Assembly (NCBI RefSeq): GCF_004522105.1
Contig: NZ_SPUJ01000005.1
Coordinates: forward strand, 584,485 to 648,484
DNA length: 64,000 nt
Reading direction: 5' to 3'
From: Nocardioides sp. 1609
GTDB taxonomy: Bacteria > Actinomycetota > Actinomycetes > Propionibacteriales > Nocardioidaceae
Positions 23,574 to 32,233 of this stretch are shown piece after piece. Positions within the stretch are counted from its first letter, which is position 1; the number at the start of each line of letters is the position of its first letter. The notes beneath the pieces are model-generated. The model was not told the origin of the DNA. It searched no databases and was given only the letters and a program-made list of their open reading frames with translations. The translations under genes were made by a program, and so were the position numbers.

Positions 23574-25007
23574 TCAGGTCGTCTGGTCCCTGCCTGCTCC
23601 CAGGACTACTCGGGTCATGGCGTTGCGGGTGTCCAACAGCTCGGCGAGCGCGCGGTCGAGGTCGTCGGCGGTGACGTGCAGCGCGGCGTCGGGGTCTCCG
23701 TCCGGGGTGCGGTCGGCTGCGACGACAGCGGCGCGGCGCAGCAGCTCCTTGAGGAAGCTGGCGGTCACGCCGTCGGTGGCGGCGACCACCTCCTCGGTGC
23801 GGCTGGTGTCGAGGTCGAGCCCACCGCGGTAGAGCTCGAGCAGCCGGCGCCGGCCCTCCGCGTCCGGCAGGCGCACCTCGACAGCCTGGTCGACGCGACC
23901 GGGCCGAGCGGCGAGTGCGGGCTCGAGGAGATCGGCACGGTTGGTGGTGAGCAGGAAGACCACGTCCGCGTCCTCGGCCAGTCCGTCCATCTCGTTCAGG
24001 AGCGTGAACAGCATCGGCGTCTCACCGCCGTAGCGGTCGCGTTGCTCGGCGATGAGGTCGACGTCCTCCACCACGATGAGCGCGGGCTGCAGGGCGCGGG
24101 CGATGGAGCACGCTTCACCCAGCAGCCCGAGCGACTCACCGGTCAGCTCCACGATGGTCGTGTCGGTCAGCTCGCTGACGAGGTAGCGGACGGTGTGGGT
24201 CTTGCCCGCACCCGGTGGCCCGTACAGGAGCAGACCACGCTTGAGGTGCTGACCAGAGGCACGCAACCGCTCGCGGTTGCGGGCCACGCCGACTACCTGG
24301 CGACGGATGTCGCCGAAGGTGTCGACCGGTAGGACGACGTCCGCGGCTGAGACCTTCGGACGCTCTCGGAAGCTCAGGAGCGAGGATCGCTCGCCGAACA
24401 TCGAGTGGCTGAAGGAGAGGACCTGTCCGCGGTAGACGTTGAGCTCGAGCGCCTTGGCGCGGAGCTGTTCGGTCAGCAGACGACCATCGCGGGCGTCCGC
24501 CGAGATGACCTCGACACGGACGCCCTCGTTGTCGCCGTCGCGGTCCGGGCCACGGAACAACACCGCGAGCCGGCGCGGTCCCTCGCTCACGAGCACCAGC
24601 GCGGCGCGCAGGCAGTCGATGCTCGCGTCACCGGGGCCGGTCGCGCGGCTCACCCTCGTCAGGTTGCCCGGACGCGGACCGTGCATCGCCATCTCGGGGT
24701 CGTCGCCCACCAGGTCGGCCAGGCCGAAGTCTCCCCGATGCCGGTACCCGGTCAGCCCCACCATCGTGTGCTCGCGCCCGGGCTCGGCCAACCAGGCATC
24801 CAGGGCGCGCTGGACGTTCACGTGCTCGTACGCCGGCCACGCGTCCTCGACCACCGGCAGGCCGTCCGGTGGACGGTCGAGGTGCTCGACCACGAGGGAG
24901 CGCACGCTCGGACGATCGATGGCACGCGCCTGCCGCACCCACCGATCGACCAGCATCCGGCTCACTCGACCGACATCGGACAGCTCGGGTCCACGCCTCT
25001 CGTCCAT
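23574..25007 (-). CDS. AAA-family ATPase with a novel N-terminal domain
   Basis: The 477-residue protein has an unassigned N-terminal part (1 to about 220) and one AAA module. The module shows Walker A GPPGAGKT (263-270), Walker B IVVEDVD (311-317), sensor-1 TTNR (354-357) and arginine-finger region R368/R371 (AARPGRVD). It resembles classical Vps4/FtsH-like AAA domains but lacks a protease domain. The ATG at 25007 is seven bases after a TAGTTT -10 element and has no ribosome site, so it is probably leaderless. Likely a hexameric remodelling factor; the substrate is unknown. Confidence 0.88.
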   Translation of the reverse strand: MDERRGPELSDVGRVSRMLVDRWVRQARAIDRPSVRSLVVEHLDRPPDGLPVVEDAWPAYEHVNVQRALDAWLAEPGREHTMVGLTGYRHRGDFGLADLVGDDPEMAMHGPRPGNLTRVSRATGPGDASIDCLRAALVLVSEGPRRLAVLFRGPDRDGDNEGVRVEVISADARDGRLLTEQLRAKALELNVYRGQVLSFSHSMFGERSSLLSFRERPKVSAADVVLPVDTFGDIRRQVVGVARNRERLRASGQHLKRGLLLYGPPGAGKTHTVRYLVSELTDTTIVELTGESLGLLGEACSIARALQPALIVVEDVDLIAEQRDRYGGETPMLFTLLNEMDGLAEDADVVFLLTTNRADLLEPALAARPGRVDQAVEVRLPDAEGRRRLLELYRGGLDLDTSRTEEVVAATDGVTASFLKELLRRAAVVAADRTPDGDPDAALHVTADDLDRALAELLDTRNAMTRVVLGAGRDQTT

Positions 25008-25014
25008 CGGAGCG

Positions 25015-25020
25015 AAACTA
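25015..25020 (-). promoter_or_regulatory. -10 element of leaderless AAA ATPase transcript
   Basis: TAGTTT on the minus strand, 7-nt spacer to the ATG at 25007, no Shine-Dalgarno in between. Confidence 0.55.
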
Positions 25021-25138
25021 CCTCGCCGCCGGACGCGCAGCGACCGCTTTGCGACGAGCGCCCAGGTCGCTGTGCCCCCCGGCCGGCGTTCCGGACGACC
25101 CCGGGGTGTGGTCGTTCGGACGTGACAGGGTGCGGACC

Positions 25139-25534
25139 GTGACCGACGCCGATCAGCCCGTCCGCCCTGGCATCTGGAGTGGCCTGGCACCCACCCTCGT
25201 CTGGACCGGGCTGTTCCTGATCGCCTGCGTGACGGGCTTCCTGCTCCTGTACCCGCCGCACGTCAACTTCGAGGACAGCGACGAGGACGCCGTGTCGGGC
25301 ACCGTGTGCTCCTCGGTCGTCTCGGTGGGTCGGCCCCGTGGCGACAGCAGCACGGTCAGTCGTGGCGTCGACGACGTCGGCACGGCTGACTACGCCGAGG
25401 CCGAGGCGGCGTGCGACGGCCGGCGCACCGGCGCCGTCGCGGCGGTCGCGGTGCTGTCGGTGCCGGCGTCGCTGTCGGGGTGCTGGCTGATCGTCACCCG
25501 GTCGCGACGTGCAGCCTCACCGGCCGTGGCCTGA
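25139..25534 (+). CDS. Two-helix membrane protein
   Basis: The 131-residue protein has two membrane helices (about 17-38 and 98-118). The loop of about 60 residues between them is acidic and Ser-rich and contains two cysteines. No family is recognised. The GTG start is seven bases after CAGGGT, a weak leaderless-type -10. It is divergent from the AAA ATPase across 131 bp, so shared control is possible. Confidence 0.68.
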   Translation: MTDADQPVRPGIWSGLAPTLVWTGLFLIACVTGFLLLYPPHVNFEDSDEDAVSGTVCSSVVSVGRPRGDSSTVSRGVDDVGTADYAEAEAACDGRRTGAVAAVAVLSVPASLSGCWLIVTRSRRAASPAVA

Positions 25535-25568
25535 GCCTGACTCGTCGTGGACGCAGAAGAAGCGCAGG

Positions 25569-26414
25569 TCAGAGGGGGGACATGCGCTGAGCGCCGATGA
25601 CGGTGAGCATCTGCAGCTTCTCGTAGCTCTCGGTGCCGGGGTCTGCGGTGTAGACGAGGAGGCGGTGCGACTGGTGGGGGTCCAGCAGGACCTGGCAGTT
25701 GAGGTCGAGTCGCCCGACCTCGGGGTGCTGGAACCGCTTGACCTCGTCGGGCTCCACGCCGATCTCGTGGTCGGCCCACAGGGTCCTGAACTCCTCGCTC
25801 TTCTCGAGCAGCAGCTCGGTCAGCTCGGCTGCCCGCGACCTGGGTCCGCGGACGGCGGCGATGCCGCGTAGCCCGGCGGCGTACATGCGGGAGAGGAACG
25901 CGTGGTCCTCGCGGACGTAGATCTCCCGCGAGGTGGCGTCGGTGAACCACCGGTAGCCGTTGCTGCGTGCGGGGCCGGTGTACTGGGTCCAGTCACCGAC
26001 GAGCGCGATCCGGGGCGGGGTCTGCCGCAGGGTCTCGCCGAGCTCGGTGACGATCTCAGCCGGGGTGTCGGCCAGCCGGTCGAAGATGCGCAGCATGCCG
26101 GGACTGACGTGCTCGCTGCTGGGCCCTCGGTCCGGTGGCTGGTGCCCGGCGAGGCGGAAGAGGTGGTCGCGCTCGGCGACGGTCAGGTGCAGTCCCTGGG
26201 CGATGGAGGCGACCATCTGCTCCGACGGCTGAGGACCGCGCACCTGCTCCAGGCGCGAGTAGTAGTCGGTGGACATGTGGCACAGGACGGCGACCTCTTC
26301 TCGCCGCAGGCCCTGGGTGCGGCGTCGCTGTCCGCGGGGCAGACCGACGTCCTCGGGTTGCAGGGCTTCGCGGCGCTGCCGCAGGAACTCGGCCAGCTGG
26401 GTCCGGTCGATCAT
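25569..26414 (-). CDS. XRE-family regulator with MmyB-like ligand domain
   Basis: The 281-residue protein has an HTH (about 8-70, LAEFLRQRREALQPEDVGLP...RREEVAVLCHMSTDYYSRLEQ). It is followed by the C-terminal MmyB-like PAS-type domain (about 100-270) found in actinobacterial repressors next to SDR genes. Of two close ATGs, 26414 stands at a workable distance from GGAAAGGG and is preferred over 26423. It lies 70 bp downstream of an SDR on the same strand and probably regulates it in response to a small ligand. Confidence 0.87.
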   Translation of the reverse strand: MIDRTQLAEFLRQRREALQPEDVGLPRGQRRRTQGLRREEVAVLCHMSTDYYSRLEQVRGPQPSEQMVASIAQGLHLTVAERDHLFRLAGHQPPDRGPSSEHVSPGMLRIFDRLADTPAEIVTELGETLRQTPPRIALVGDWTQYTGPARSNGYRWFTDATSREIYVREDHAFLSRMYAAGLRGIAAVRGPRSRAAELTELLLEKSEEFRTLWADHEIGVEPDEVKRFQHPEVGRLDLNCQVLLDPHQSHRLLVYTADPGTESYEKLQMLTVIGAQRMSPL

Positions 26415-26484
26415 CACGGTCATTCCCTTTCCGGTGTGCGCGCCGGTCGCTCGAGCAACCAGGGTGCACTGGGGAGTGCGGCTG

Positions 26485-27489
26485 TCAGGTGGCCGGGTGC
26501 TGGCGCGTCGGGCGGACGTGCGGCCGGTCGGCTGCGGAGTCGGCGGGCCCGGCGGGGAAGGTGACACCGGCCAGCTGCGCCGAGGCGATCCAGGCTCGCG
26601 CGGCTTCCTCCTCTGCGCGCAACGGCTTGTACAGCTGCTGCTCCGCGGGCGCTCCGCCCAGGTGCTGGAACCCCCGAGGACCGTACAGCGCCCCGCCGCG
26701 GGCATCGGTCGAGGTGGCGGCGAGCAGCGCCGGGAGCGAGGCCGTGCGAGCAGTACCAGCGAGGATGCCTCGCTTGGAGAGCGCGCGGATCAGCCGGACC
26801 CCACCCGTGTCGCGCCCGCGGCCGAGCTCGGGTCGCGCGGACAGGAGGCTGGTGGGGGCGACGCCGGGGTGGGAGAGATTGCTGGTGATGCCCCAGCAGA
26901 GAGCACTGCTGCGGCGGTCGAGCTCGAGACCGAAGAGACCGAACGCGATCTTCGACTGCCGGTAGGCCTTCATGCCGTCGTAGGAGCGCTCCCAGTTGAG
27001 GTCGTCCCAGTTGATCGAGCCGCCGGCGGCGGCGACGCTGACCTGGGAGGTCACCCGGGCCCGCCCCGCTCGCAGCAACGGCAGCAGGTGAGCCACGAGG
27101 GCGACGTGACCGACGTGGTTGGTCCCCAGCTGCAGCTCGATCCCGTCGGCGGTGGTCTGACGGCTCGGCGGTGTCATCACGCCGGCGTTGTTGACCAGGA
27201 CGTGGATCGGCGCGCCCTCGGCACGCAGTACCTCGCCGAGCGTCGCGACGGAGTCCAGCGACGAGAGGTCCAAGGACTGCAGGACGACGGTGGCGCCGGG
27301 GGCGACGGCCCGGATCTGGGCGGCGGCCGCCTGGCCCTTGCCGTGGTTGCGCACGGGAAGGACCAGCTCGGCTCCCGCGACGGCGAGGCGCTTGGCGATC
27401 TCGAGGCCGATCCCGTCGCTGCCGCCGGTCAGCACAGCGCGCTTGCCTACAAGACTGGGAATGGTGATGTCGATGCTGGGGCGGGGCAT
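26485..27489 (-). CDS. Short-chain dehydrogenase, retinol/protochlorophyllide-reductase-like
   Basis: This 334-residue SDR has TGGSDGIG (21-28), the NNAG motif at 100-103 and the active-site pair Y176/K180 (YRQSK). S148 or S151 may take the place of the usual catalytic serine. The C-terminal extension is longer than in classical SDRs and fits the retinol-dehydrogenase-like group. Its start faces the OsmC gene across 218 bp, and the XRE/MmyB regulator follows it on the same strand, a common pairing in actinobacteria. The substrate is unknown. Confidence 0.87.
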   Translation of the reverse strand: MPRPSIDITIPSLVGKRAVLTGGSDGIGLEIAKRLAVAGAELVLPVRNHGKGQAAAAQIRAVAPGATVVLQSLDLSSLDSVATLGEVLRAEGAPIHVLVNNAGVMTPPSRQTTADGIELQLGTNHVGHVALVAHLLPLLRAGRARVTSQVSVAAAGGSINWDDLNWERSYDGMKAYRQSKIAFGLFGLELDRRSSALCWGITSNLSHPGVAPTSLLSARPELGRGRDTGGVRLIRALSKRGILAGTARTASLPALLAATSTDARGGALYGPRGFQHLGGAPAEQQLYKPLRAEEEAARAWIASAQLAGVTFPAGPADSAADRPHVRPTRQHPAT

Positions 27490-27695
27490 GGCTGACTCCT
27501 GGTGGTCTGGGGTGTCGAGGATGGCCGCGCGTCGGGCGAGGCGCCTGCGTCGGGTGGTGCGTGGTCAACGGTCGCGCAGATCCACGGCGATATTCAGGGC
27601 CTGGCGATCCCCCCTTTCGCCACCGTGCGGTGCGCTCGGCGACGACGGGTTCGCCTCCCTCGTCGTCGATCGAGCCTGACCGGCTCTGTCGTTGG

Positions 27696-27701
27696 CACAA
27701 T
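27696..27701 (+). promoter_or_regulatory. -10-like element before OsmC gene
   Basis: CACAAT with a 6-nt spacer to the ATG at 27708; weaker match than TAnnnT, but the position is that of a leaderless start. Confidence 0.35.
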
Positions 27702-27707
27702 CGGCGG

Positions 27708-28097
27708 ATGGACCTGTCACCCCTGGGCGTGTGTGCGACCGCCGGTTCCCTGCGGGCTGGCGAAGGGATCGTGCTGCACCACGCCTGGACCGCGGAGGGT
27801 GTCGTCGCCGGTCCCGCGAGCACCGGCGCCCAGCTGCTCCACCTGTCCGTGGCCCTCTGCGTCCTCAACGACACCTATCGCGAGGCCGAGCGCCTCGGTG
27901 TCGAGGTGGACGGGATCGTGGTCGAGGCCGACGGCGAGTTCGACTCCGAGTGGCGTTCGACCGGCATCAGGTACGCAGTCACCCTCGACTCGCCGGCGCC
28001 GGCCGAGGACCTCGCCCGCCTCGCGTCCGTGGTCGACGTCGTGGCCGAGATCCCTCGGGCGGTTCGTGCTGGTGCACGGGTACAGAGGGCGGTCTAG
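27708..28097 (+). CDS. OsmC-family protein
   Basis: The 129-residue protein follows the OsmC/Ohr fold, with an N-terminal strand region and the core PASTGAQLLHLSVALCVLNDTYREAERLGV. The family reduces organic hydroperoxides through two cysteines. Here one cysteine (C49 in ALCVL) is in the usual first position and a clear second partner is missing, so peroxidase activity is uncertain. The ATG at 27708 gives the usual length; the frame is open upstream without support. Confidence 0.78.
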   Translation: MDLSPLGVCATAGSLRAGEGIVLHHAWTAEGVVAGPASTGAQLLHLSVALCVLNDTYREAERLGVEVDGIVVEADGEFDSEWRSTGIRYAVTLDSPAPAEDLARLASVVDVVAEIPRAVRAGARVQRAV

Positions 28098-28246
28098 GTG
28101 CCCGAGCTCGGCACCCTCCACAGACCGCTCCGGAGTTCGTGGTCGGTGCTGGCTGACCCTCGGGCCTCCAACGGCCGAGTCCCAGTTCCCGTGTGGCCTC
28201 TCTACCGCAGCGGTTCCCGACCGAACGCGCATGGTAGGAATCGAGC

Positions 28247-28960
28247 ATGCGTCTGTTCCGACTCGTGCTGCCCGTCCTGCTCAGCGCCGCTCTCTGTGCG
28301 TCCCCTCTTGCTACGTCGTCGCCCGCAGGCGCGGCCCCGTCCGGCTCGACGCGCGCGGGGTACGACGCGGTCGTCGCCTGGGAGGGGGGTGTGTCGATGG
28401 CCTGTCGCGAGCCGCTCGCGGGGGGACAGGCCTCGGTGCGGGTCTACTGGAACGGTCGCAACTACCGTGACGGCGAGCTCAAGCACACGGGCAGCGCCGG
28501 GCTGGCCAGGGTCAGCAGGTCGTTCGAGCTCAGCGACTACACCTACAGCACCGGCAAGCCCGGCCGGGTCGGTCCGGTAGCTCGACTCACCATGGCAGAG
28601 GCCGCCTACGTCTACATCCTGGTCGGCTCAGGGGTCGGCATCACCCGCGAGGTCGTCGTCCCGGTGACGTCACTGGCGTCGTGCGGGACCGACCGGCCCC
28701 GAGCGCGCCGGGTGTCGGTCGAACCGCAGGCAGATGGACGCAAGGCATGCGTGACGAAGAAGGAGCTCAAGAAGGTCACGAAGGGTCTGCGGCCTGCCGC
28801 TGTCCAGCGCGTCGTCGGCGCCAAGGGGCGCGTCGTCACCAGCGCCTCCGAGAGCATGACCCGCCGCTACCCCAAGTGCACCGGCGGTCGAGCGATCATC
28901 GTCAACTTCCAGAAGGCCGGACAGCGCAAGCCTGCCGAGGTGGTCAGCCGCTTCTGGTGA
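28247..28960 (+). CDS. Secreted protein with BLIP/SmpA-like C-terminal domain
   Basis: The 237-residue protein has a Sec signal (1-30, cut near AGAA) and a beta-rich middle domain with two cysteines (MACREP... and LASCGT). Its last 70 residues are of the form CVTKKELKKVTKGLRPAAVQRVVGAKGRVV...YPKC. That last part resembles the helix-loop-strand repeat of BLIP/SmpA-like domains common in secreted actinobacterial proteins. These bind proteins or have unknown roles. GTAGGAAT lies just upstream of the ATG as a possible leaderless -10. No enzyme motif is visible. Confidence 0.7.
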   Translation: MRLFRLVLPVLLSAALCASPLATSSPAGAAPSGSTRAGYDAVVAWEGGVSMACREPLAGGQASVRVYWNGRNYRDGELKHTGSAGLARVSRSFELSDYTYSTGKPGRVGPVARLTMAEAAYVYILVGSGVGITREVVVPVTSLASCGTDRPRARRVSVEPQADGRKACVTKKELKKVTKGLRPAAVQRVVGAKGRVVTSASESMTRRYPKCTGGRAIIVNFQKAGQRKPAEVVSRFW

Positions 28961-29114
28961 GCCGTTGCGGCTTCGGTGCAACCACCTGTCGACGTCCGCC
29001 GTGACGCGACACTGACCCACCTCGGCGGCGAGTCCGGGTCACACCCAGGGGCGTGGCACGGGCCAGAGCGTGACGGGAGACTCAGAGGTCCACCACCAGC
29101 CGGAGGTACGCATC

Positions 29115-29690
29115 GTGTCCGACGACCTTGAACTCCTCGAGCACCGGGCGAAGCGCCGCTCGGAGAAGCTGCAGCAGACCACCACGGTGGTCGAGATGAC
29201 CCGGGCGCGACTCGAGAGCGCCTCAGGCGCTCACGACGAGGCCAGTCGCGAGCACCGTCGCCTCGCCGCGCAGCTGGAACGCGCCGACGAGCGTGCGCAG
29301 CGACTGCGCAAGCAGGCGAGGAAGGCCGAGAAGCTGGCGCGGGCAGCTCGGCACGACCTGGCCGAGGTCGAGCACGAGCTCGGCGAGCACGTCGACGAGC
29401 AGCGCAAGCGCGAGCGCAAGGTCGCGAAGGCCGAGGCCTCCCTCGCCGCCCTGCGAGCCAGCGCCGACGTCGCTGCCCGTTCCGCGCCGTCTCCCCGGGG
29501 ATCCGCGACGAAGGCGGGATCGGGCACGCCCACGGCCCGGCGCTCGGGCCGCACGAAGACAGGCACAGCGAGCTCGACGTCCTCTGCCACCCGGACCACC
29601 AAGAAGGCGGCGGCCACCGCGGCGAAGCGGGCGCCGGCCAAGACCGCCGCGCGGAAGAGGTCGGCGACACGCACCACCTCCACCGACTGA
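29115..29690 (+). CDS. Coiled-coil protein with basic Lys/Ala/Thr tail
   Basis: The 191-residue protein has a long charged coiled coil (about 5-120, heptads rich in R, K, E, L). A low-complexity tail follows (about 125-191), rich in Thr, Ser, Ala, Lys and Arg with TKKAAAT- and KRAPAKTAARK-type runs like histone H1-like tails. DNA or nucleoid binding is possible but not shown. GGAGG at 29102-29106 places the start at GTG 29115 rather than the upstream GTG at 29070. No membrane helix or signal peptide. Confidence 0.68.
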   Translation: MSDDLELLEHRAKRRSEKLQQTTTVVEMTRARLESASGAHDEASREHRRLAAQLERADERAQRLRKQARKAEKLARAARHDLAEVEHELGEHVDEQRKRERKVAKAEASLAALRASADVAARSAPSPRGSATKAGSGTPTARRSGRTKTGTASSTSSATRTTKKAAATAAKRAPAKTAARKRSATRTTSTD

Positions 29691-29871
29691 AGGTGGCCAG
29701 ACACGCCGGATCTCTCCGGTCGGTCCCGCCGGGCTCAGCGGGATGGATGGCGGTAGGCGAAGGCCGCGGCTGGGAGGGATGTGGCGGGCGGCCCTGCATC
29801 GACGCGACTCGTCTCCGGCGATCGCCTCCTGGGCACGGCGTCAGCACGACGAACCGGGCCGGGACGTGTTG

Positions 29872-29902
29872 GGCGGCGCCCTCGACACAGCGTGGTCGAC
29901 GG
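29872..29902 (+). repeat. Copy 3 of a short dispersed motif
   Basis: GGCGGCGCCCTCGACACAGCGTGGTCGACGG-type sequence matching 20094-20123 at most positions and 16765-16786 in part. Confidence 0.35.
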
Positions 29903-29984
29903 ACCCGACTGGTGCCGTGGAGGATGACGTGCTGGTCGCACCAGACTCGGCACGGGCCGACCCCTCACAACGACAAACGGCAAA

Positions 29985-30018
29985 CGCCGCCGAGCGACCC
30001 GAAGGTCGCCCGGCGGCG
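29985..30018 (-). terminator. Intrinsic terminator of glnA
   Basis: The stem CGCCGCCG-AGCGACC with GGTCGCC-CGGCGGCG has a CGAA loop. On the minus strand it is followed by TTTGCCGTTTGTCG. It lies about 70 bp after the glnA stop. Confidence 0.8.
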
Positions 30019-30086
30019 TCTGCGCAGGTCAGCGGAGAATCTTGGTGCTCGTCCGAGCAGCTGACCGACCGTGCCCGAGGGCCGGG

Positions 30087-31511
30087 TCAGATGTCGTAGT
30101 ACAGCTCGAACTCGTGCGGGTGCGGGCGCATCTGGACCGGGAGGATCTCCTGGGTGCGCTTGAAGTCGATCCAGGTCTCGATCAGGTCGGGCGTGAAGAC
30201 GTTGCCGGCCGTCAGGAACTCGTGGTCGGCCTCGAGCGAGTCGAGGACGGCGTTCAGCGAGGTCGGGACCTGGTCGATGTCGGCCATCTCGTCCGGCGGG
30301 AGCTCGTAGATGTCCTTATCGATCGGCGCGGCCGGCTCGATCTTGTTCTTGATGCCGTCGAGGCCGGCGAGCAGCAGCGCCGAGAAGGCGAGGTACGGGT
30401 TCGCCGACGGGTCGGGGCAGCGGAACTCGATGCGCTTGGCCTTGGGGTTGGACCCGGTGATCGGGATCCGGACGCAGGCCGAGCGGTTGCGCTGCGAGTA
30501 GACCAGCGAGATCGGGGCCTCGAAGCCGGGCACCAGGCGGTGGTAGGAGTTCACCGTCGGGTTGGTGAAGGCCAGCAGCGACGGGGCGTGCTTGAGGATG
30601 CCGCCGATGTAGTAGCGGGCCATGTCGGACAGGCCGCCGTAGCCGGTCTCGTCGTAGAACAGCGGGTCGCCGTTGTTCCAGATCGACTGGTGCACGTGCA
30701 TGCCGGAGCCGTTGTCGCCGAAGATCGGCTTGGGCATGAAGGTCGCGGTCTTGCCGTTGCGCCAGGCGACGTTCTTGATGATGTACTTGAACTTCATCAC
30801 GTCGTCGGCGGCCTTGAGCAGCTCGTCGAAGCGGTAGTTGATCTCCGCCTGGCCGGCGGTGCCGACCTCGTGGTGGGCGCGCTCGACCTGGAGGCCGGCG
30901 TTCTCGAGCTCGATGGTCATCTCGTCGCGGAGCTCACCGAAGTGGTCGGTCGGGGCGACGGGGAAGTAGCCGCCCTTGTACTTGACCTTGTAGCCGCGGT
31001 TGTCGTTCTCGAACGCGTCGCCGGTGTTCCAGGCGCCGGCCGAGGAGTTGATCTCGTAGTAGCCGGCGTTGGCCTTGGTCTCGAAGCGCACGTTGTCGAA
31101 CACGTAGAACTCGGCCTCGGGGGCGAAGTACGCGGTGTCGCCGACGCCGGTGGTCGACAGGTAGGCCATCGCCTTCTTGGCGATGTTGCGCGGGTCGCGC
31201 GAGTACGGCTCGCCGGTCAGCGGGTCGTGGATGAAGAAGTTCACGACCAGGGTCTTGGCGGTGCGGAACGGGTCGATGTAGGCCGTCGTCGGGTCCGGGA
31301 ACAGCGACATGTCGGACTCGTGGATGGCCTGGAAGCCACGGATCGAGGAACCGTCGAAGTTGAGGCCGTCCTCGAAGACGCTCTCGTCGAACGACGAGAC
31401 CGGGACGGTGAAGTGCTGCATGACACCCGGCAGGTCACAGAACCGGACGTCGACCATCGCGACGCCCTCGTTCCTGACGTAGGCGAGCAGCTCCTCGGCA
31501 TTGCTGAACAT
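30087..31511 (-). CDS. glnA: Glutamine synthetase type I
   Basis: The 474-residue enzyme makes glutamine from glutamate, ammonia and ATP in the cytoplasm. It has the beta-grasp N-terminus, FDGSSIRGF, the ATP/metal region [29 protein letters not shown] and the adenylylation-loop Y402 in DIYELPP, so control by GlnE is expected. AGGAGGA lies just before the ATG. A GlnR double box sits about 105-140 bp upstream, and a strong terminator follows. It is divergent from the RDD membrane protein. Confidence 0.98.
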   Translation of the reverse strand: MFSNAEELLAYVRNEGVAMVDVRFCDLPGVMQHFTVPVSSFDESVFEDGLNFDGSSIRGFQAIHESDMSLFPDPTTAYIDPFRTAKTLVVNFFIHDPLTGEPYSRDPRNIAKKAMAYLSTTGVGDTAYFAPEAEFYVFDNVRFETKANAGYYEINSSAGAWNTGDAFENDNRGYKVKYKGGYFPVAPTDHFGELRDEMTIELENAGLQVERAHHEVGTAGQAEINYRFDELLKAADDVMKFKYIIKNVAWRNGKTATFMPKPIFGDNGSGMHVHQSIWNNGDPLFYDETGYGGLSDMARYYIGGILKHAPSLLAFTNPTVNSYHRLVPGFEAPISLVYSQRNRSACVRIPITGSNPKAKRIEFRCPDPSANPYLAFSALLLAGLDGIKNKIEPAAPIDKDIYELPPDEMADIDQVPTSLNAVLDSLEADHEFLTAGNVFTPDLIETWIDFKRTQEILPVQMRPHPHEFELYYDI

Positions 31512-31614
31512 TCGTCCTCCTTGGCTGCGAGCCCTCGGGCGCAGCGCGAATCTCTGGTTGGAGAGCCCCGCCGCGACGTTGCCACGGGCACTGACCGACC
31601 GTACCGAACCGGTC

Positions 31615-31652
31615 GTTTCCAGACCGTATCCGTTCTATTTCGCCCGTGTAAC
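31615..31652 (-). promoter_or_regulatory. GlnR double box upstream of glnA
   Basis: On the minus strand the sequence reads GTTAC-n6-GAAAT-n6-GATAC-n6-GAAAC. This matches the actinobacterial GlnR a-site/b-site pattern with exact 6-nt spacing throughout. It lies 104 to 141 bp before the glnA ATG and also 59 bp before the divergent RDD start. Confidence 0.85.
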
Positions 31653-31698
31653 AGGTGGCCGAGGGGTGGGTGGTCCGCGCGGTCGCCCGGGCGCCGCC

Positions 31699-31704
31699 TA
31701 CGCT
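31699..31704 (+). promoter_or_regulatory. -10 element of leaderless RDD transcript
   Basis: TACGCT, 6-nt spacer to the GTG at 31711, no Shine-Dalgarno. Confidence 0.6.
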
Positions 31705-31710
31705 GGCGCC

Positions 31711-32139
31711 GTGGAGAGGACCGCAGGCGCGACGTTCGAGACCGCGTCGTGGGGGCGGCGGGCGCTCGCCCTGCTCGTCGACTGGTTCGTCTGCATGCTC
31801 GTCGTCATCGCCTTCATCGGCGGCGACGCCTACTTCGAGCCGGGCAGCCCCGCACAGTTCGTCACCCTCGCCGTGTACGTCGTGCAGTCGGCCCTCTTCA
31901 CCTGGCTGATCGCCGGCTCCTTCGGCAAGATCGTGACCGGCCTGCGCGTGGTCCCGGCCGACGGCCGGCTGCGCCCGATCAACCCGCTGCGCGTGCTGCT
32001 GCGGCAGGTGCTGGTCGCGCTGGTCGTCCCGCCGCTGGTCTTCAAGCCCGACGGCCGCGGGCTGCACGACCTCGCCGCCGGCACCGCGACGGTCCGGACC
32101 GACGTGTTCCGGTCGCTCGTCGCCGCCGCACGCCGCTAG
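31711..32139 (+). CDS. RDD-family membrane protein
   Basis: The 142-residue protein carries the RDD signature: an N-terminal SWGRRALALLVDWFVCML helix with R, D in place, then FGKIVTGLRVVPADG between helices 2 and 3, and about three helices in all. The family is thought to act in transport or as small membrane subunits; function is unproven. The GTG start is fixed by the -10 element six bases upstream, which indicates a leaderless mRNA. It diverges from glnA and could also feel GlnR. Confidence 0.85.
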   Translation: MERTAGATFETASWGRRALALLVDWFVCMLVVIAFIGGDAYFEPGSPAQFVTLAVYVVQSALFTWLIAGSFGKIVTGLRVVPADGRLRPINPLRVLLRQVLVALVVPPLVFKPDGRGLHDLAAGTATVRTDVFRSLVAAARR

Positions 32140-32166
32140 ACCGACGGGTTGCCCGAGGTCGGCCCC

Positions 32167-32195
32167 GAGGTCTCGACGCGCCGTGCTCGACCACC
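32167..32195 (+). repeat. Degenerate piece of the palindromic repeat family
   Basis: GAGGTCTCGACGCGCCGTGCTCGACCACC resembles the GGTCTCGACTCG and GGCTCGACCA arms of the array at 63420-64000. Confidence 0.4.
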
Positions 32196-32233
32196 TTCGG
32201 GCGAGGTGCGCGCTCGAAGGCTCGCGATGTTGC

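Larger units (their letters stand above)
29691..30086. other. 396-bp gap without a gene
   Basis: It holds the glnA terminator near its right end and a copy of the dispersed CCCTCGAC motif at 29872-29902. Nothing else recognisable is seen, and the open frames here look like chance frames. Confidence 0.5.
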
